Shown here in pieces: positions 5,946 to 14,101 of a stretch of DNA of 34,728 nucleotides; within the stretch, counting starts at the first letter, position 1; each line of letters starts with the position of its first letter. The notes under the pieces were generated by a model, which saw only the letters and a list, made by a program, of their open reading frames with translations, was not told where the DNA came from and did not search any database. The position numbers and the translations under genes were made by a program. The stretch is from Paenibacillus ginsengihumi DSM 21568. GTDB lineage: Bacteria > Bacillota > Bacilli > Paenibacillales > NBRC-103111. The stretch covers positions 1 to 34,728 of the forward strand of contig NZ_KB905602.1 in NCBI RefSeq assembly GCF_000380965.1. The letters are read 5' to 3'.

Positions 5946-6200
5946 ATGAGATACACGGTCAGGCTGAATGTCGACGAACTGATGAAAGCGGCAATTGACA
6001 AAAACCTTTCCACGGATACCGAACTCGCCGCCGCTATCGGGGTATCTACAACGCAAGTGTGGCGGGCAAAACTGCCTGTCAATCATCCCAAACACAATTC
6101 CCCCGGAGTTGCCTTTATTGCTGGCGTTATGGCCGTGTTTGGGGGGCCGTTTGATCGATTCTTTTTTTTGCAAGAAGTGATACGAGAACGCATCACTTGA
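5946..6200 (+). CDS. Cro-like HTH regulator
   Basis: The product of 84 residues starts MRYTVRLNVDELMKAAIDKN. The HTH is STDTELAAAIGVSTTQVWRA (residues about 22-41), followed by a hydrophobic C-terminal segment (AFIAGVMAVFGGPFDRFFFL). GAGGTGAT sits 5 bases before ATG 5946. It is the first gene rightward from the early promoter, opposite the XRE repressor. Operator O2 overlaps its last codons, so it may autoregulate or control downstream read-through. Confidence 0.85.
   Translation: MRYTVRLNVDELMKAAIDKNLSTDTELAAAIGVSTTQVWRAKLPVNHPKHNSPGVAFIAGVMAVFGGPFDRFFFLQEVIRERIT
6175..6198. promoter_or_regulatory. Phage operator O2
   Basis: A 24-bp imperfect palindrome with the same half-sites as O1: AGTGATACG then CGCATCACT, extended by one base pair on each side. 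It overlaps the 3' end of the Cro-like gene, immediately upstream of the AAAGGAGGTGA ribosome binding site of the next gene. Confidence 0.75.
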
Positions 6201-6216
6201 AAGGAGGTGAACACTC

Positions 6217-6411
6217 ATGCACGACCGAAAAACATTGCTTCGAATATGCGCGTTTTTCCTCGGACTTGAGGAACGCATGCTCATCCAAAACCGGATAAGC
6301 ATCGCAAACTTTGCCCGGCGGCAGTACGACCGATACCGCGCCAGACTGGAGGTGACAAAGCATGACGATCATTCCCAAAATCGCGATCAGCGGGCCCATT
6401 GCCCGGGTTGA
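6217..6411 (+). CDS. Small early phage protein
   Basis: ATG 6217 lies behind a full AAAGGAGGTGA Shine-Dalgarno sequence. The product of 64 residues begins MHDRKTLLRICAFFLGLEER and is basic and helical. The last 16 residues overlap the start of 6362-6556 in another frame. No family recognised. It belongs to the dense early operon behind Cro. Confidence 0.6.
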   Translation: MHDRKTLLRICAFFLGLEERMLIQNRISIANFARRQYDRYRARLEVTKHDDHSQNRDQRAHCPG

Positions 6412-6556
6412 GCCAGGTCGCATCATCGTTAAGCGCGGCGATGTGACTGAGAGTTACAACACTGATTACTACCGCATCATATCGGAGGTGGAGCAAGATG
6501 GACCGATTCAGCGAACAGCCGATCCGGCGCGAGAGACCGGAACCGGATGCGCTTGA
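6362..6556 (+). CDS. Small early phage protein
   Basis: ATG 6362 is preceded by GGAGGTGA. The 64-residue product begins MTIIPKIAISGPIARVEPGR and looks beta-rich at the start (RIIVKRGDVTESYNTDYYRI). It overlaps the genes on both sides, as is common in compact phage early operons. Function unknown. Confidence 0.6.
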   Translation: MTIIPKIAISGPIARVEPGRIIVKRGDVTESYNTDYYRIISEVEQDGPIQRTADPARETGTGCA

Positions 6557-6623
6557 CGCGTACAAGCAGCGCCGGGATTGGGAGTTGGAACAAAAGCAGG
6601 AAATCAAAGAGATAGAAAAATAG
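6498..6623 (+). CDS. Very small charged protein (41 aa)
   Basis: ATG 6498 follows CGGAGGTGG at good spacing and the frame stops at TAG 6621-6623. The product starts MDRFSEQPIRRERPEPDALD and ends in a lysine/glutamate-rich helix (EQKQEIKEIEK). It overlaps 6362-6556 by 59 bases. It is supported mainly by the ribosome binding site. Confidence 0.5.
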   Translation: MDRFSEQPIRRERPEPDALDAYKQRRDWELEQKQEIKEIEK

Positions 6624-6695
6624 CCGCCCAAAAAGAACGGCAAATACAAAAATCTTTATCGGACTCATCTTATCACCAGAAAGCGAGGTTTAGCA

Positions 6696-8234
6696 ATGCC
6701 GAAACATACGAGATTAATTGAACTGGAACTCGAAAATTTCACATCGCACCGCCGTTTGGCGGTCAACTACGGTCGCATCACCCGCCTGTCCGGGCGGAAC
6801 GGCGTCGGCAAAACAAGCATCGGCACGGCTCCCGTTTGGGTGCTGTGGAGCACGGACCTGTTCGGCAGCAAATTCAACCCGTCTCCCGTCAACTACGAGT
6901 TTGATAGAGTATTCGCCTCCCTGCTACTGGAAGTGGACGGCGTGCAAATCAAATTCGCCCGGGAAATCAACGAGAAGGGCACGAACGCCTTCTACATCAA
7001 CGACGTGCCGACCAAGGCCAAGGAGTACGAGGCGGCCGTCGCCAGCCTGTTCGACCGTGACGAGTTTCTATCTCTTTACAACCCGCAACATTTCTTTGGT
7101 CTTCACTGGACAAAGCAGCGGGAAATGATTCTCCGGTATACCACACCGCCGGCGAAGCAGGAAGTCCTCAAACATCTGCCGGAACCGCAGGCCGCGAAGC
7201 TGGACGAACTGCTCAAAAAGCACAGCCTGGACGACCTCGCCAAAATCCACGGCGGCACCGGCGGGCAGAAGTCCAAGCTCGAAAAGGCTAACATCGCCGC
7301 GCAAAGCCGCACGAAGACGCTGCAAGAGCAGCTCGCGCTCATGGGATCGGAGCCGGATGTTGACCCAGCGACTGCGCCCCAGGACATCGCCAAGATCGAC
7401 GCGGCTATCGCCGAGATCGAACAATCCATGAGCGGAGCGGACGAAAACAACCGGAAAATCGTAGCCCTGCAAAGCAAAATCAAATCCTTGCTCGAACAGC
7501 GCGACCGCATGAAGCAGCAGTTCCAGACGCTTCAATCCGAGCCCATCGCCGACGCATGCCGGGTTTGCAAACAGCCGTTGCAGGGTGAAGCGGTCGAAGC
7601 GGCAAAGGCGGACAAAGAGCGCCGGATCGACGAATTCAAACGCGAGTATGACGCCATCGTCGCCCAGCGCAAGGAAGCGGAAGCCGAACTGGCCGCCCTT
7701 GAATACATCGACGTGAGCGAAAAACTGGATGAAATCCGACGTTGGCAAGAGGCCAAACAAGCCCTGCAGGATGCAATTCGAGCGAAAGAAGATCGGCAGA
7801 AATTGGAGGCGCAAGTCGAGCAAGCCCGTGCCGATGAAGCCGCCACGCTGGCCAGCCTCAAGGAGTCGATCTTTATCCTCGACACGATCAAGGCGTACCG
7901 GGCCAAGGAGGCCGAGCTGCAGGCTGAGAAGGTACAAAGCCTGTTTACCACGTTGTCCATTCGCCTATTTAAGTACGTCAAGACCACCGACGAATGGGAG
8001 CCGGATTTCAGCATCCAAATGGACGGCAAGGACTACGCGGTGCTGTCCGCCGGCGAGAAGATCGCCGCGGGTCTCGAACTGGCGGAAGTCCTGCACAAGC
8101 AAAGTGAACTCATCACACCTGTCTTTATCGACGGCATCGAATCCTACACCGGGCGCGTGGCTGTATACGATCAACTGATTACGGGTCGGGCGGTGCCGGA
8201 GCAAGAACTCAAAATCGAAACGGAGGGCAAATGA
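6696..8234 (+). CDS. Rad50/SbcC-like ATPase with CxxC hook
   Basis: This 512-residue protein starts MPKHTRLIELELENFTSHRR. Walker A is GRNGVGKTS (residues 33-41). Two long coiled coils (about 185-285 and 295-400) flank CRVC (residues 288-291), which is placed exactly like the zinc hook of Rad50/SbcC. The C-terminus has LSAGEK (about 450) and the Walker B segment PVFIDGIES (about 475-483). It is a miniature SMC-like ATPase, expected to bind DNA ends and regulate a nuclease. No SbcD/Mre11-type gene is nearby; the metallo-beta-lactamase-fold protein at 9464 may fill that role. It is cotranscribed with RecT. Confidence 0.85.
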   Translation: MPKHTRLIELELENFTSHRRLAVNYGRITRLSGRNGVGKTSIGTAPVWVLWSTDLFGSKFNPSPVNYEFDRVFASLLLEVDGVQIKFAREINEKGTNAFYINDVPTKAKEYEAAVASLFDRDEFLSLYNPQHFFGLHWTKQREMILRYTTPPAKQEVLKHLPEPQAAKLDELLKKHSLDDLAKIHGGTGGQKSKLEKANIAAQSRTKTLQEQLALMGSEPDVDPATAPQDIAKIDAAIAEIEQSMSGADENNRKIVALQSKIKSLLEQRDRMKQQFQTLQSEPIADACRVCKQPLQGEAVEAAKADKERRIDEFKREYDAIVAQRKEAEAELAALEYIDVSEKLDEIRRWQEAKQALQDAIRAKEDRQKLEAQVEQARADEAATLASLKESIFILDTIKAYRAKEAELQAEKVQSLFTTLSIRLFKYVKTTDEWEPDFSIQMDGKDYAVLSAGEKIAAGLELAEVLHKQSELITPVFIDGIESYTGRVAVYDQLITGRAVPEQELKIETEGK

Positions 8235-8432
8235 ATGAGCCAAGTCAAGGAAATCACCGTCGGCTTCACTTATACGAAGAACCTCGGCAACTACGAATCG
8301 CTTAAAGTCGACGCGGGCGTGGTCATGACGGTCGAGCCGGGCGAAGATCCGGCCGCCGTCTACGATCGAGCATGGGAGAGCGCGAAAAAGCAGATCAAAC
8401 GCGGACTGGAAACCGCGAAGGGAGGATTCTGA
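8235..8432 (+). CDS. Small conserved phage protein between ATPase and RecT genes
   Basis: ATG 8235 abuts the ATPase stop. The 65-residue product starts MSQVKEITVGFTYTKNLGNY and continues with VDAGVVMTVEPGEDPAAVYD and a basic helix. It looks like the short single-domain proteins found beside RecT genes in Firmicute phages; its role is unknown. Its position within the recombination operon suggests an accessory role in end processing or annealing. Confidence 0.75.
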   Translation: MSQVKEITVGFTYTKNLGNYESLKVDAGVVMTVEPGEDPAAVYDRAWESAKKQIKRGLETAKGGF

Positions 8433-8434
8433 AT

Positions 8435-9349
8435 ATGAGCAAGCAACTCGCAAACATCGACACGCAGGCCGTTGTCGGCAGCTTCACGCAAGCCGAACTG
8501 GACACGCTGAAAGCAACGATCGCACGCGGTACTACCAACGAGCAATTCGCGCTGTTTGTGCAGACGTGCGTCAGGAGCGGCCTGAACCCGTTCCTGAATC
8601 AAATCTATTGCATCGTGTACAACGGCAAGGATGGCCCAGTCATGAGCATCCAGATCGCCGTCGAGGGCATCGTCGCCCTCGCAAAGCGGCATCCGCAATA
8701 CAAAGGCTTTATTGCCAGCGAAGTCAAGGAAAACGACGAATTCGAGATCGACGTGGTAAGTGGTGAACCGAAACACCGTATCACCACCATGCAGCGCGGG
8801 CAAACGGTAGGCGCGTATTGCGTTGCTTACCGCGAAGGGGCTCCGAATATCGCGGTTATCATCACGCGTGACCAGGTGGATCATCTCGTCAAAGGCCGGA
8901 ACGGTCAGATGTGGAAGGACTACTTCGATGACATGATCGTGAAACACGCGGTCAAGAGGGCGTTTAAAAGGCAGTTTGGCATTGAGGTAGCGGAGGACGA
9001 ATATGGTACCGCAGGCGCGGAAATTCCGGCTTACGAACCGCCTACTCGTCGTGATATTACCGACGAGGTCAATGTCACTTCCGGACAGGCACAAGAATCG
9101 ATGTCGCAGGAGTCGCAGCAGGACGACGAGGCCGCTAAGATGGCCAACCTCCGCCAGCAGATGAACGCCAAGTTTAAACAGCTCGGCATCGCCGGCAAAG
9201 AAGCAAAGGCGGCATATATCGCGGAGAAGGGCGTCGTCAAAGGCGAAACGCCAACGCTGCAGGAGTTGACCAAGCTCATCAAGCTGATGGACGTGGACAT
9301 CGCGAAGCGGCAGGCGCAGGCAGCGGACGATGACTTGTTGGAGGGATAA
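8435..9349 (+). CDS. recT: RecT/Bet-family single-strand annealing protein
   Basis: The product of 304 residues starts MSKQLANIDTQAVVGSFTQA; GGGAGG lies 9 bases before ATG 8435. The core matches phage Bet/RecT annealases: FVQTCVRSGLNPFLNQIYCI (about residues 42-61), then MSIQIAVEGIVALAKRHPQY. The C-terminal third is glutamine-rich and probably a flexible linker plus a small helical domain (ELTKLIKLMDVDIAKRQ). It should anneal complementary single strands during phage recombination and repair. It works with the ATPase upstream and the hydrolase downstream; no canonical exonuclease partner is present. Confidence 0.9.
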   Translation: MSKQLANIDTQAVVGSFTQAELDTLKATIARGTTNEQFALFVQTCVRSGLNPFLNQIYCIVYNGKDGPVMSIQIAVEGIVALAKRHPQYKGFIASEVKENDEFEIDVVSGEPKHRITTMQRGQTVGAYCVAYREGAPNIAVIITRDQVDHLVKGRNGQMWKDYFDDMIVKHAVKRAFKRQFGIEVAEDEYGTAGAEIPAYEPPTRRDITDEVNVTSGQAQESMSQESQQDDEAAKMANLRQQMNAKFKQLGIAGKEAKAAYIAEKGVVKGETPTLQELTKLIKLMDVDIAKRQAQAADDDLLEG

Positions 9350-9354
9350 GGGGA

Positions 9355-9474
9355 ATGGGTGAAATCGCTGAAATGCACTTGAATGGTCTGTTGTGCGAAT
9401 GCTGCGGCGAATTTCTGGACGGAGAAGAACCGGGATATCCGAGGAGATGTGAGGACTGCGAAGATGAAAATTGA
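9355..9474 (+). CDS. Zinc-binding mini-protein (39 aa)
   Basis: ATG 9355 follows GGGATAAGGGGA just after the recT stop and the frame ends at TGA 9472-9474, overlapping the next start. The 39-residue product has two cysteine pairs, CECCGEF and CEDC, in a treble-clef-like spacing. Its role is unknown; it may be a structural or DNA-binding zinc knuckle translated with the downstream hydrolase. Confidence 0.55.
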   Translation: MGEIAEMHLNGLLCECCGEFLDGEEPGYPRRCEDCEDEN

Positions 9475-10213
9475 CATCCTCGCATCCGGTTCCGGGGGAA
9501 ACTGCATTTCGGTTTCCTCCGGCTCCACCGTCATCCTGGTCGACGCCGGGATCGCCAAGACCAAAATCGAAAAGCGACTGCTCGAAGTGGGCATCCGGCC
9601 GGACGAGATCGCGGCTATCTTCGTGACCCACGCCCACGCCGACCATATCAAGGGGCTGCCGCTTGCGAACAAGTACCGCATTCCGGTCTATGCCGGGGAA
9701 GGCGAGTGGCGGGAAATCCACGGTGTGGACGATGAACTGCGGCGCAATTTGGAACACAACGACTGTGTCACCGTGAGCCTTGACATCTTATTTGTCGAAA
9801 ACTTCCGGACTTATCATGACGCCTTCGATCCCTGTGGGTATACGGTTGAAGTCAATGGGGACATGAAACTTTCCATCTGCCTCGATACCGGCCACGTGGA
9901 CAGCGACATGCTGGAGGCCATGGCTGACAGCACGCACATCATCATCGAAGCCAATCACGATCCGGATTTGGTTGAAGCGTCGGACTACCCGGACAGCGTG
10001 AAGACCCGCATCCTTTCCGACATCGGGCACCTGAGCAACCAGCAGACCGCAGACGCGCTTTCTCGGCTCATACGCGGCCGGGGAGAGCGGATATATCTGA
10101 CACACTTGAGCAAGTCGAACAATATGCCCGAATTGGCGCTGGCGACCGTAGAGGCGGCGCTCCGGCGCAAGGGATTCGTGAACGGCAAACATTATTTCTG
10201 CGAGGTGGTTTAA
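9464..10213 (+). CDS. Metallo-beta-lactamase-fold hydrolase (YycJ/WalJ-like)
   Basis: The 249-residue product starts MKIDILASGSGGNCISVSSG. The metal motif FVTHAHADHIKG lies near residues 52-63; further ligands are TGHVD (about 145), and the terminal THLSKSNN. The N-terminal SGSGGN...VLVDAG pattern is typical of the YycJ/WalJ branch, some of whose members are 5'-3' exonucleases. Sitting directly after RecT, it is a good candidate for the exonuclease partner of the annealase. ATG 9464 overlaps the previous gene and fits the family N-terminus; the longer frame upstream is not needed. Confidence 0.85.
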   Translation: MKIDILASGSGGNCISVSSGSTVILVDAGIAKTKIEKRLLEVGIRPDEIAAIFVTHAHADHIKGLPLANKYRIPVYAGEGEWREIHGVDDELRRNLEHNDCVTVSLDILFVENFRTYHDAFDPCGYTVEVNGDMKLSICLDTGHVDSDMLEAMADSTHIIIEANHDPDLVEASDYPDSVKTRILSDIGHLSNQQTADALSRLIRGRGERIYLTHLSKSNNMPELALATVEAALRRKGFVNGKHYFCEVV

Positions 10214-10843
10214 ATGCGAAGAATGATTGTCAAGCATGATTTCGATTTTCCGGATCAGACGGTTCACAAAGGAACAATCTTGGATGTAGAAGATGAACCG
10301 GCGCCGAACGGACTTGTTTTCATCTTGTCCGGAGACCTCAAATACAGAAGCGTCCACATTGACCATTTGGATGAGTTGAACGTTGTCGAAATCCACCAAG
10401 AACTGCTCCAACGGCGCGAAGAAGTGGCGGAGTTGATGCGGAGACTGGAACTGGCTGAAAAGGCAGGGGAGAATGCAGCGCGGGAAGTGAATCGCTTGAG
10501 CGCCGAACTCGAACAGCGCAAACCCGTTGTGCTACCCGGCGAAGTCGCGAAGGCGATTGAGTGGGCTAGAAAAAGCGTCCGTCCTACAAATCGAGACATA
10601 TTGGAGTATGTTATTAACCCTGATGGCAGTTACCCTACGATTGTCGAGTGGGGGAGAACTAATTTTGATGAGTTGCTGGAGGCTCTTGTCAATGGTTATA
10701 CCATCAAGGAGCCCGACATCCGCAGCGAAATCCAGATGATTGTTGAAGATTCCAAAGACGACTACGAGATGATCGACCAGCTGGCCGACCTCTTTCAAAC
10801 GCGACTTGATCAGGAGGGCTCTTCGGATTTTTTGGTGGAATAG
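10214..10843 (+). CDS. Hypothetical coiled-coil phage protein
   Basis: ATG 10214 directly follows the hydrolase stop with GAGGTGG upstream. The 209-residue product has a beta-rich N-terminus (VKHDFDFPDQTVHKGTILDV), a coiled coil at about 55-100 (LLQRREEVAELMRRLELAEK...), and a C-terminal domain beginning VVLPGEVAKAIEWARKSVRP. The layout recalls phage proteins in which a coiled coil precedes a short LPxxVAxxIE-type domain, but I cannot name a family with confidence. Confidence 0.65.
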   Translation: MRRMIVKHDFDFPDQTVHKGTILDVEDEPAPNGLVFILSGDLKYRSVHIDHLDELNVVEIHQELLQRREEVAELMRRLELAEKAGENAAREVNRLSAELEQRKPVVLPGEVAKAIEWARKSVRPTNRDILEYVINPDGSYPTIVEWGRTNFDELLEALVNGYTIKEPDIRSEIQMIVEDSKDDYEMIDQLADLFQTRLDQEGSSDFLVE

Positions 10844-10929
10844 CCACTTGACCGAATACATTATTGCAAGTAAATGAAAAGTGAAAACTGAATTGTAGAC
10901 CCATATTGCAATAGAAGGAGATGAAAAGA

Positions 10930-11166
10930 TTGAGCGATATGAAGAAGTTCACGATTGAAGTTGAGATGCAGGAAAGGTGGATACCACATTTTTTGTCCAT
11001 GCTCCACTACATGCAAGTGTTAGGTGGTATGGGAGCAAGTCGAACGGTTTCATTCTATGCTGACGGTGACAGAGATTTCAGACCAATGTTTAAACCTAAT
11101 GTTGAGTACGAGGAACAAAAACCCGTGATTGATGATCACGGAAACCGAATGTATGACGCTGGCTAG
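10930..11166 (+). CDS. Conserved hypothetical phage protein
   Basis: The product of about 79 residues includes MKKFTIEVEMQERWIPHFLS and SRTVSFYADGDRDFRPMFKP, a pattern I associate with short phage proteins of unknown function. AAGGAG touches ATG 10921, so TTG 10930 or ATG 10939 is a more likely start. The C-terminus ends MYDAG. It lies 77 bases after the previous gene. Confidence 0.65.
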   Translation: MSDMKKFTIEVEMQERWIPHFLSMLHYMQVLGGMGASRTVSFYADGDRDFRPMFKPNVEYEEQKPVIDDHGNRMYDAG

Positions 11167-11411
11167 TTGTTGAACAGTTCGACGAAAATACACAATATGG
11201 AACTGGAAATCGAAATGATGATTTCCATCAAAATGATGATTTCCATCATAAAATCCGAATACCCTGAAAAAATGATGACAATGACATCGACCTGACGCAT
11301 CTAGCAGTTAATTATGCAGGCATTTACTGCTGGCATAAGGACAAAGGTTTCATCGAAGAAGACGAATTGAACGAAATTATGTCAAGAGAAAAGGCGGTGT
11401 CCATGGGATGA
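11167..11411 (+). pseudogene. Degenerate gene remnant with an internal stop and tandem duplication
   Basis: One frame reads VVEQFDENTQYGTGNRNDDF, is interrupted by TGA near 11264, then continues DIDLTHLAVNYAGIYCWHKD and EEDELNEIMSREKAVSMG to a stop at 11409-11411. No start codon or ribosome binding site is visible for it. Two adjacent copies of an 18-base unit (AAATGATGATTTCCATCA, about 11212-11247) lie within it and encode NDDFH twice. The downstream half is protein-like and its stop overlaps the next start, so it is probably the decayed first gene of a pair. Confidence 0.4.
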
Positions 11412-11527
11412 TATACGGCGAATGCATCGTCTGCGGCAACGAAGAAGAATTGTTTGAAAATCCCTATACGGAGAAAGAAGATACATGCTCCGATTGCTTG
11501 AAACGACAGGACGAAGAGCTGATTTAA
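11408..11527 (+). CDS. Zinc-ribbon mini-protein (39 aa)
   Basis: ATG 11408 overlaps the preceding stop (ATGA) and follows AAGGCGGTG. The product, MIYGECIVCGNEEELFENPY..., has two CxxC pairs (CIVC and CSDC) 22 residues apart, a compact zinc ribbon. The frame ends at TAA 11525-11527. Function unknown. Confidence 0.55.
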   Translation: MIYGECIVCGNEEELFENPYTEKEDTCSDCLKRQDEELI

Positions 11528-11552
11528 CACAATGAATACGGAGGGACAAGGT

Positions 11553-11630
11553 ATGGATGGAGACCAGCTTGCCGCTGCGTCGTTTTTGAGGGGTGTTTTG
11601 AAGGCTCATTTGGGGATAAGCAGCGACTGA
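11553..11630 (+). CDS. Possible 25-residue peptide
   Basis: ATG 11553 lies 8 bases after GGAGGG and the frame runs to TGA 11628-11630, giving MDGDQLAAASFLRGVLKAHL and five more residues. The good ribosome binding site is the only support. Confidence 0.3.
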   Translation: MDGDQLAAASFLRGVLKAHLGISSD

Positions 11631-11665
11631 ATAAAAAGTTGTATGAAGGGCATGGGGGGTTGAGA

Positions 11666-11899
11666 ATGGCCGCAAAGATTCGAGCGATCGAGCAGACATA
11701 CCTCGATTTAGAAGAACGGAAGACGTTCAAGGTTTGGCATCCTCAAGTTAAATTCAAAGGTGAATGGTGCTTCCTTCCGGATGATTCAAGCCGCACGAAA
11801 TTGCAGGAGGCACCAGACGAAATGACTGCCCTTGAAATGGCGATCAAGGCTGTAAGGGACATGGAAACCAGGATTTACGCAGATGGAATCATGAGGTGA
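11666..11899 (+). CDS. Hypothetical phage protein
   Basis: I chose ATG 11666 (MAAKIRAIEQTYLDLEERKT), with GGGGGG nearby upstream; the frame is open back to TTG 11639. The 77-residue product has a central aromatic strand (FKVWHPQVKFKGEWCFLPDD) and a C-terminal helix (TALEMAIKAVRDMETRIYAD). No family recognised. Confidence 0.55.
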   Translation: MAAKIRAIEQTYLDLEERKTFKVWHPQVKFKGEWCFLPDDSSRTKLQEAPDEMTALEMAIKAVRDMETRIYADGIMR

Positions 11900-11913
11900 T
11901 AGGGGGGATCACT

Positions 11914-11985
11914 TTGTCCGTTCCGAGAATATTGCATTATCCCGGCAGATACCCATCAGGAGATGCAGAAAAGCGGGTGAGGTGA
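11914..11985 (+). pseudogene. Possible remnant of a DNA adenine methyltransferase start
   Basis: TTG 11914 follows AGGGGGGATCAC. The 23 codons start SVPRILHYPG, which resembles the N-terminus of phage Dam-type methyltransferases (RILHYPGSKW), then diverge and stop at TGA 11983-11985, directly before the replication gene. I read it as the scar of a deleted methyltransferase gene; it could also be chance. Confidence 0.3.
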
Positions 11986-12780
11986 ATGGCCCGGCGTCCA
12001 CAACTTGAAGATGGCTATACGCGCATAGCGAACGAGATATTGGAACAAGCCGCGCGTCACCGGCTGAATGGCACACAGTTTCGGTTATTAATGATCATCT
12101 GGCGGTACACATACGGTTACAGGCGCAAAGAAGCGGAGTTTACGCTTTCCTTCTTGGCAGATGCAATCGGAGCAAGCCGCAGCCAGGTTGATCGCGAACT
12201 GACAGCGCTGATCGAGCGGAACGTCCTGGAAGTGGTAGCGGGCGGCAGCGGAAAGCCCCGCCTGCTCCTCTTTAATAAGGATTTCAGCACATGGCTCCAG
12301 CCGGAACCGCGGGAACGGAAGAAGCGGGAACATCCAAAACCTCCATCAAAGCCCGCGCGGAAGCGTGAAAAGCGGACATATGACAAGGACAGCACCTATT
12401 ACCGCATGGCCGCCTACTTTCACGGAAAAGTCCGAGAGATGGCCGCTGAGATCGGCTTTAACCACGCATCGATCACCAAGGCTGATCTGCAAAAGTGGGC
12501 TGACGACTTCCGGTTGATGGTCGAGCGTGACGGCGTGACGGACAAGCACATGATCCGTGAAGTGATCGATTGGGTGACGCAGGACGAATTTTGGCGCGTG
12601 AACGTAATTTCGGCCAAGAAGCTGCGCGAGAAATTCCCAGAGCTGGCACTCAAGATGAAATCGCGAGGGTCGCCGCAACAACGACAAGCGCCGAAGGAAT
12701 CAATGATCGACCGCCTGGCCGCGGCGCAGGAATGGATCGACGCGGGAGGTGATCCATATGAATTTGAACCAGACAACTGA
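11986..12780 (+). CDS. Phage replication initiator, O-like with N-terminal winged helix
   Basis: The 264-residue product starts MARRPQLEDGYTRIANEILE. Residues 1-105 match the phage replication protein O N-terminal domain: QFRLLMIIWRYTYGYRRKEA followed by the recognition part ASRSQVDRELTALIERNVLE. A basic linker (RKKREHPKPPSKPARKREKR) and a C-terminal helical domain follow. It should bind the phage origin and load the DnaB helicase encoded downstream, which it overlaps by 23 bases. GGTGAGGTGA is the ribosome binding site. Confidence 0.85.
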   Translation: MARRPQLEDGYTRIANEILEQAARHRLNGTQFRLLMIIWRYTYGYRRKEAEFTLSFLADAIGASRSQVDRELTALIERNVLEVVAGGSGKPRLLLFNKDFSTWLQPEPRERKKREHPKPPSKPARKREKRTYDKDSTYYRMAAYFHGKVREMAAEIGFNHASITKADLQKWADDFRLMVERDGVTDKHMIREVIDWVTQDEFWRVNVISAKKLREKFPELALKMKSRGSPQQRQAPKESMIDRLAAAQEWIDAGGDPYEFEPDN

Positions 12781-14101
12781 CCTATCCGCCGAAATGGCTG
12801 TACTCGGATCGATCCTGCTAAAGCCTGATGTGCTGGACGAAATCACGTTTTTGGAACCTCGGGATTTCTCGTCCCGACGAAATGAGCTGATTTTCCGCGT
12901 CATGCGCTATTTGCATGAGCGAGACAGACCTGTCGATTTGGTGACAATCACAGAGCACTTTCAAAAGCACAACCGCCTTGAAGACATGGGTGGAGTAATA
13001 TATCTAACCGAATTGGCCGGAGCCACACCATCCGCAGCAAACATCCGACATTACGCCGAAATCGTTCGGTCGAAAGCACACCGGCGCAGAGGTCACGAAC
13101 TGGCACAGAAGATCATTGCGGCCACCGAAGACGACTATGAAGACGACGAGGGTTATTTCGCGGCAGTTGACGCATTGGTGGATGAGATCCGTCCAGCCGT
13201 CGAATCGGAGATGGTCGGATTCGCGGAGACGCGGGAGGAATACTTTCGACACTTGCGGAGCCGCGCCGAAAAGCTGATGAGTGGATTCCGGCAGTTTGAC
13301 GAGTGGGCAGGCGGTTTGTGGCGCGGATGGTTGTTCGTTCTGGCGGGCAGGCCGGGAGCGGGAAAGACGGCCAAGGCACTCCAATACGCATATGGTGTCG
13401 CCAAGCACAACCCGGATGCGGGGCCGGTGCTCATATTCTCGCAGGAGATGGACCGACTGGAACTGATCGACCGGCTGGTGTCAATGGTCGCCCAGGTCAA
13501 CTACCGCCGGATCATCAACAAGGGCGGCGAGGAAGGTTTTACAGACAACGAATGGGATCGCATCAATCGCGCCTATGACGAGGTTTCACGATTGCCGATC
13601 TACATCAGGGATTCGGCGGGAGTTACGATCCAAGAAGTCAGAGCGACGGCCAGACGGTTTAAAAAGCGGTACGGTAAGTTGGCTATGGTGATCGTCGACT
13701 ATCTCCAGATCATGGACATTCCGCAGAAAAAAAACGAAACGCGCGCCGCGGCAATCGGGAGAGTCACCAGCGCGGCGAAGCAGACCGCCCGGCAACTCAA
13801 ATGTGTGTTCATGCTTTTGTCCCAACTCAGCCGCAGCAGCGAAAATCGAGATGAACCGAAGCTGTCCGACCTGAAGGAGAGTGGAGCGATCGAGCAAGAC
13901 GCGGATGTGGTTGAGTTTTTGTGGGACAACGGCGATATGGAAGGCAGTGCTAAGGTGGTGCAGTCGATTTTTGCGAAAGGGCGGAATATCGGCACTCGGA
14001 AATTCCGTTTGGCGTTTGAGTGGTGGATACAACGGTTCGTGGAACTCAGGACAAAGGAGGAGTCGCTCGATGGCAAACGGACGAATCGTCACCCGCGCTG
14101 A
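12758..14101 (+). CDS. dnaB: Replicative DNA helicase, DnaB family
   Basis: The 447-residue product starts MNLNQTTDLSAEMAVLGSIL; GGAGGTGATC lies just before ATG 12758. The N-terminal all-helical domain (about 1-110) is complete. The RecA-like domain has Walker A GRPGAGKTA (about residue 197), Walker B VIVDYLQIM (about 311), and the motifs LLSQLSR and LKESGAIEQDADVV. It unwinds DNA at the phage fork and is expected to be loaded by the O-like protein. Confidence 0.93.
   Translation: MNLNQTTDLSAEMAVLGSILLKPDVLDEITFLEPRDFSSRRNELIFRVMRYLHERDRPVDLVTITEHFQKHNRLEDMGGVIYLTELAGATPSAANIRHYAEIVRSKAHRRRGHELAQKIIAATEDDYEDDEGYFAAVDALVDEIRPAVESEMVGFAETREEYFRHLRSRAEKLMSGFRQFDEWAGGLWRGWLFVLAGRPGAGKTAKALQYAYGVAKHNPDAGPVLIFSQEMDRLELIDRLVSMVAQVNYRRIINKGGEEGFTDNEWDRINRAYDEVSRLPIYIRDSAGVTIQEVRATARRFKKRYGKLAMVIVDYLQIMDIPQKKNETRAAAIGRVTSAAKQTARQLKCVFMLLSQLSRSSENRDEPKLSDLKESGAIEQDADVVEFLWDNGDMEGSAKVVQSIFAKGRNIGTRKFRLAFEWWIQRFVELRTKEESLDGKRTNRHPR

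Noticed and set aside
8360..9757. Long minus-strand open frame of 465 codons opposite recT
   Set aside because: It is the antisense shadow of recT and the MBL gene, with no ribosome binding site and low-complexity translation.
13275..13300. CTGATGAG inside dnaB
   Set aside because: It is codon sequence of the helicase with no stem II or GAAA partner.
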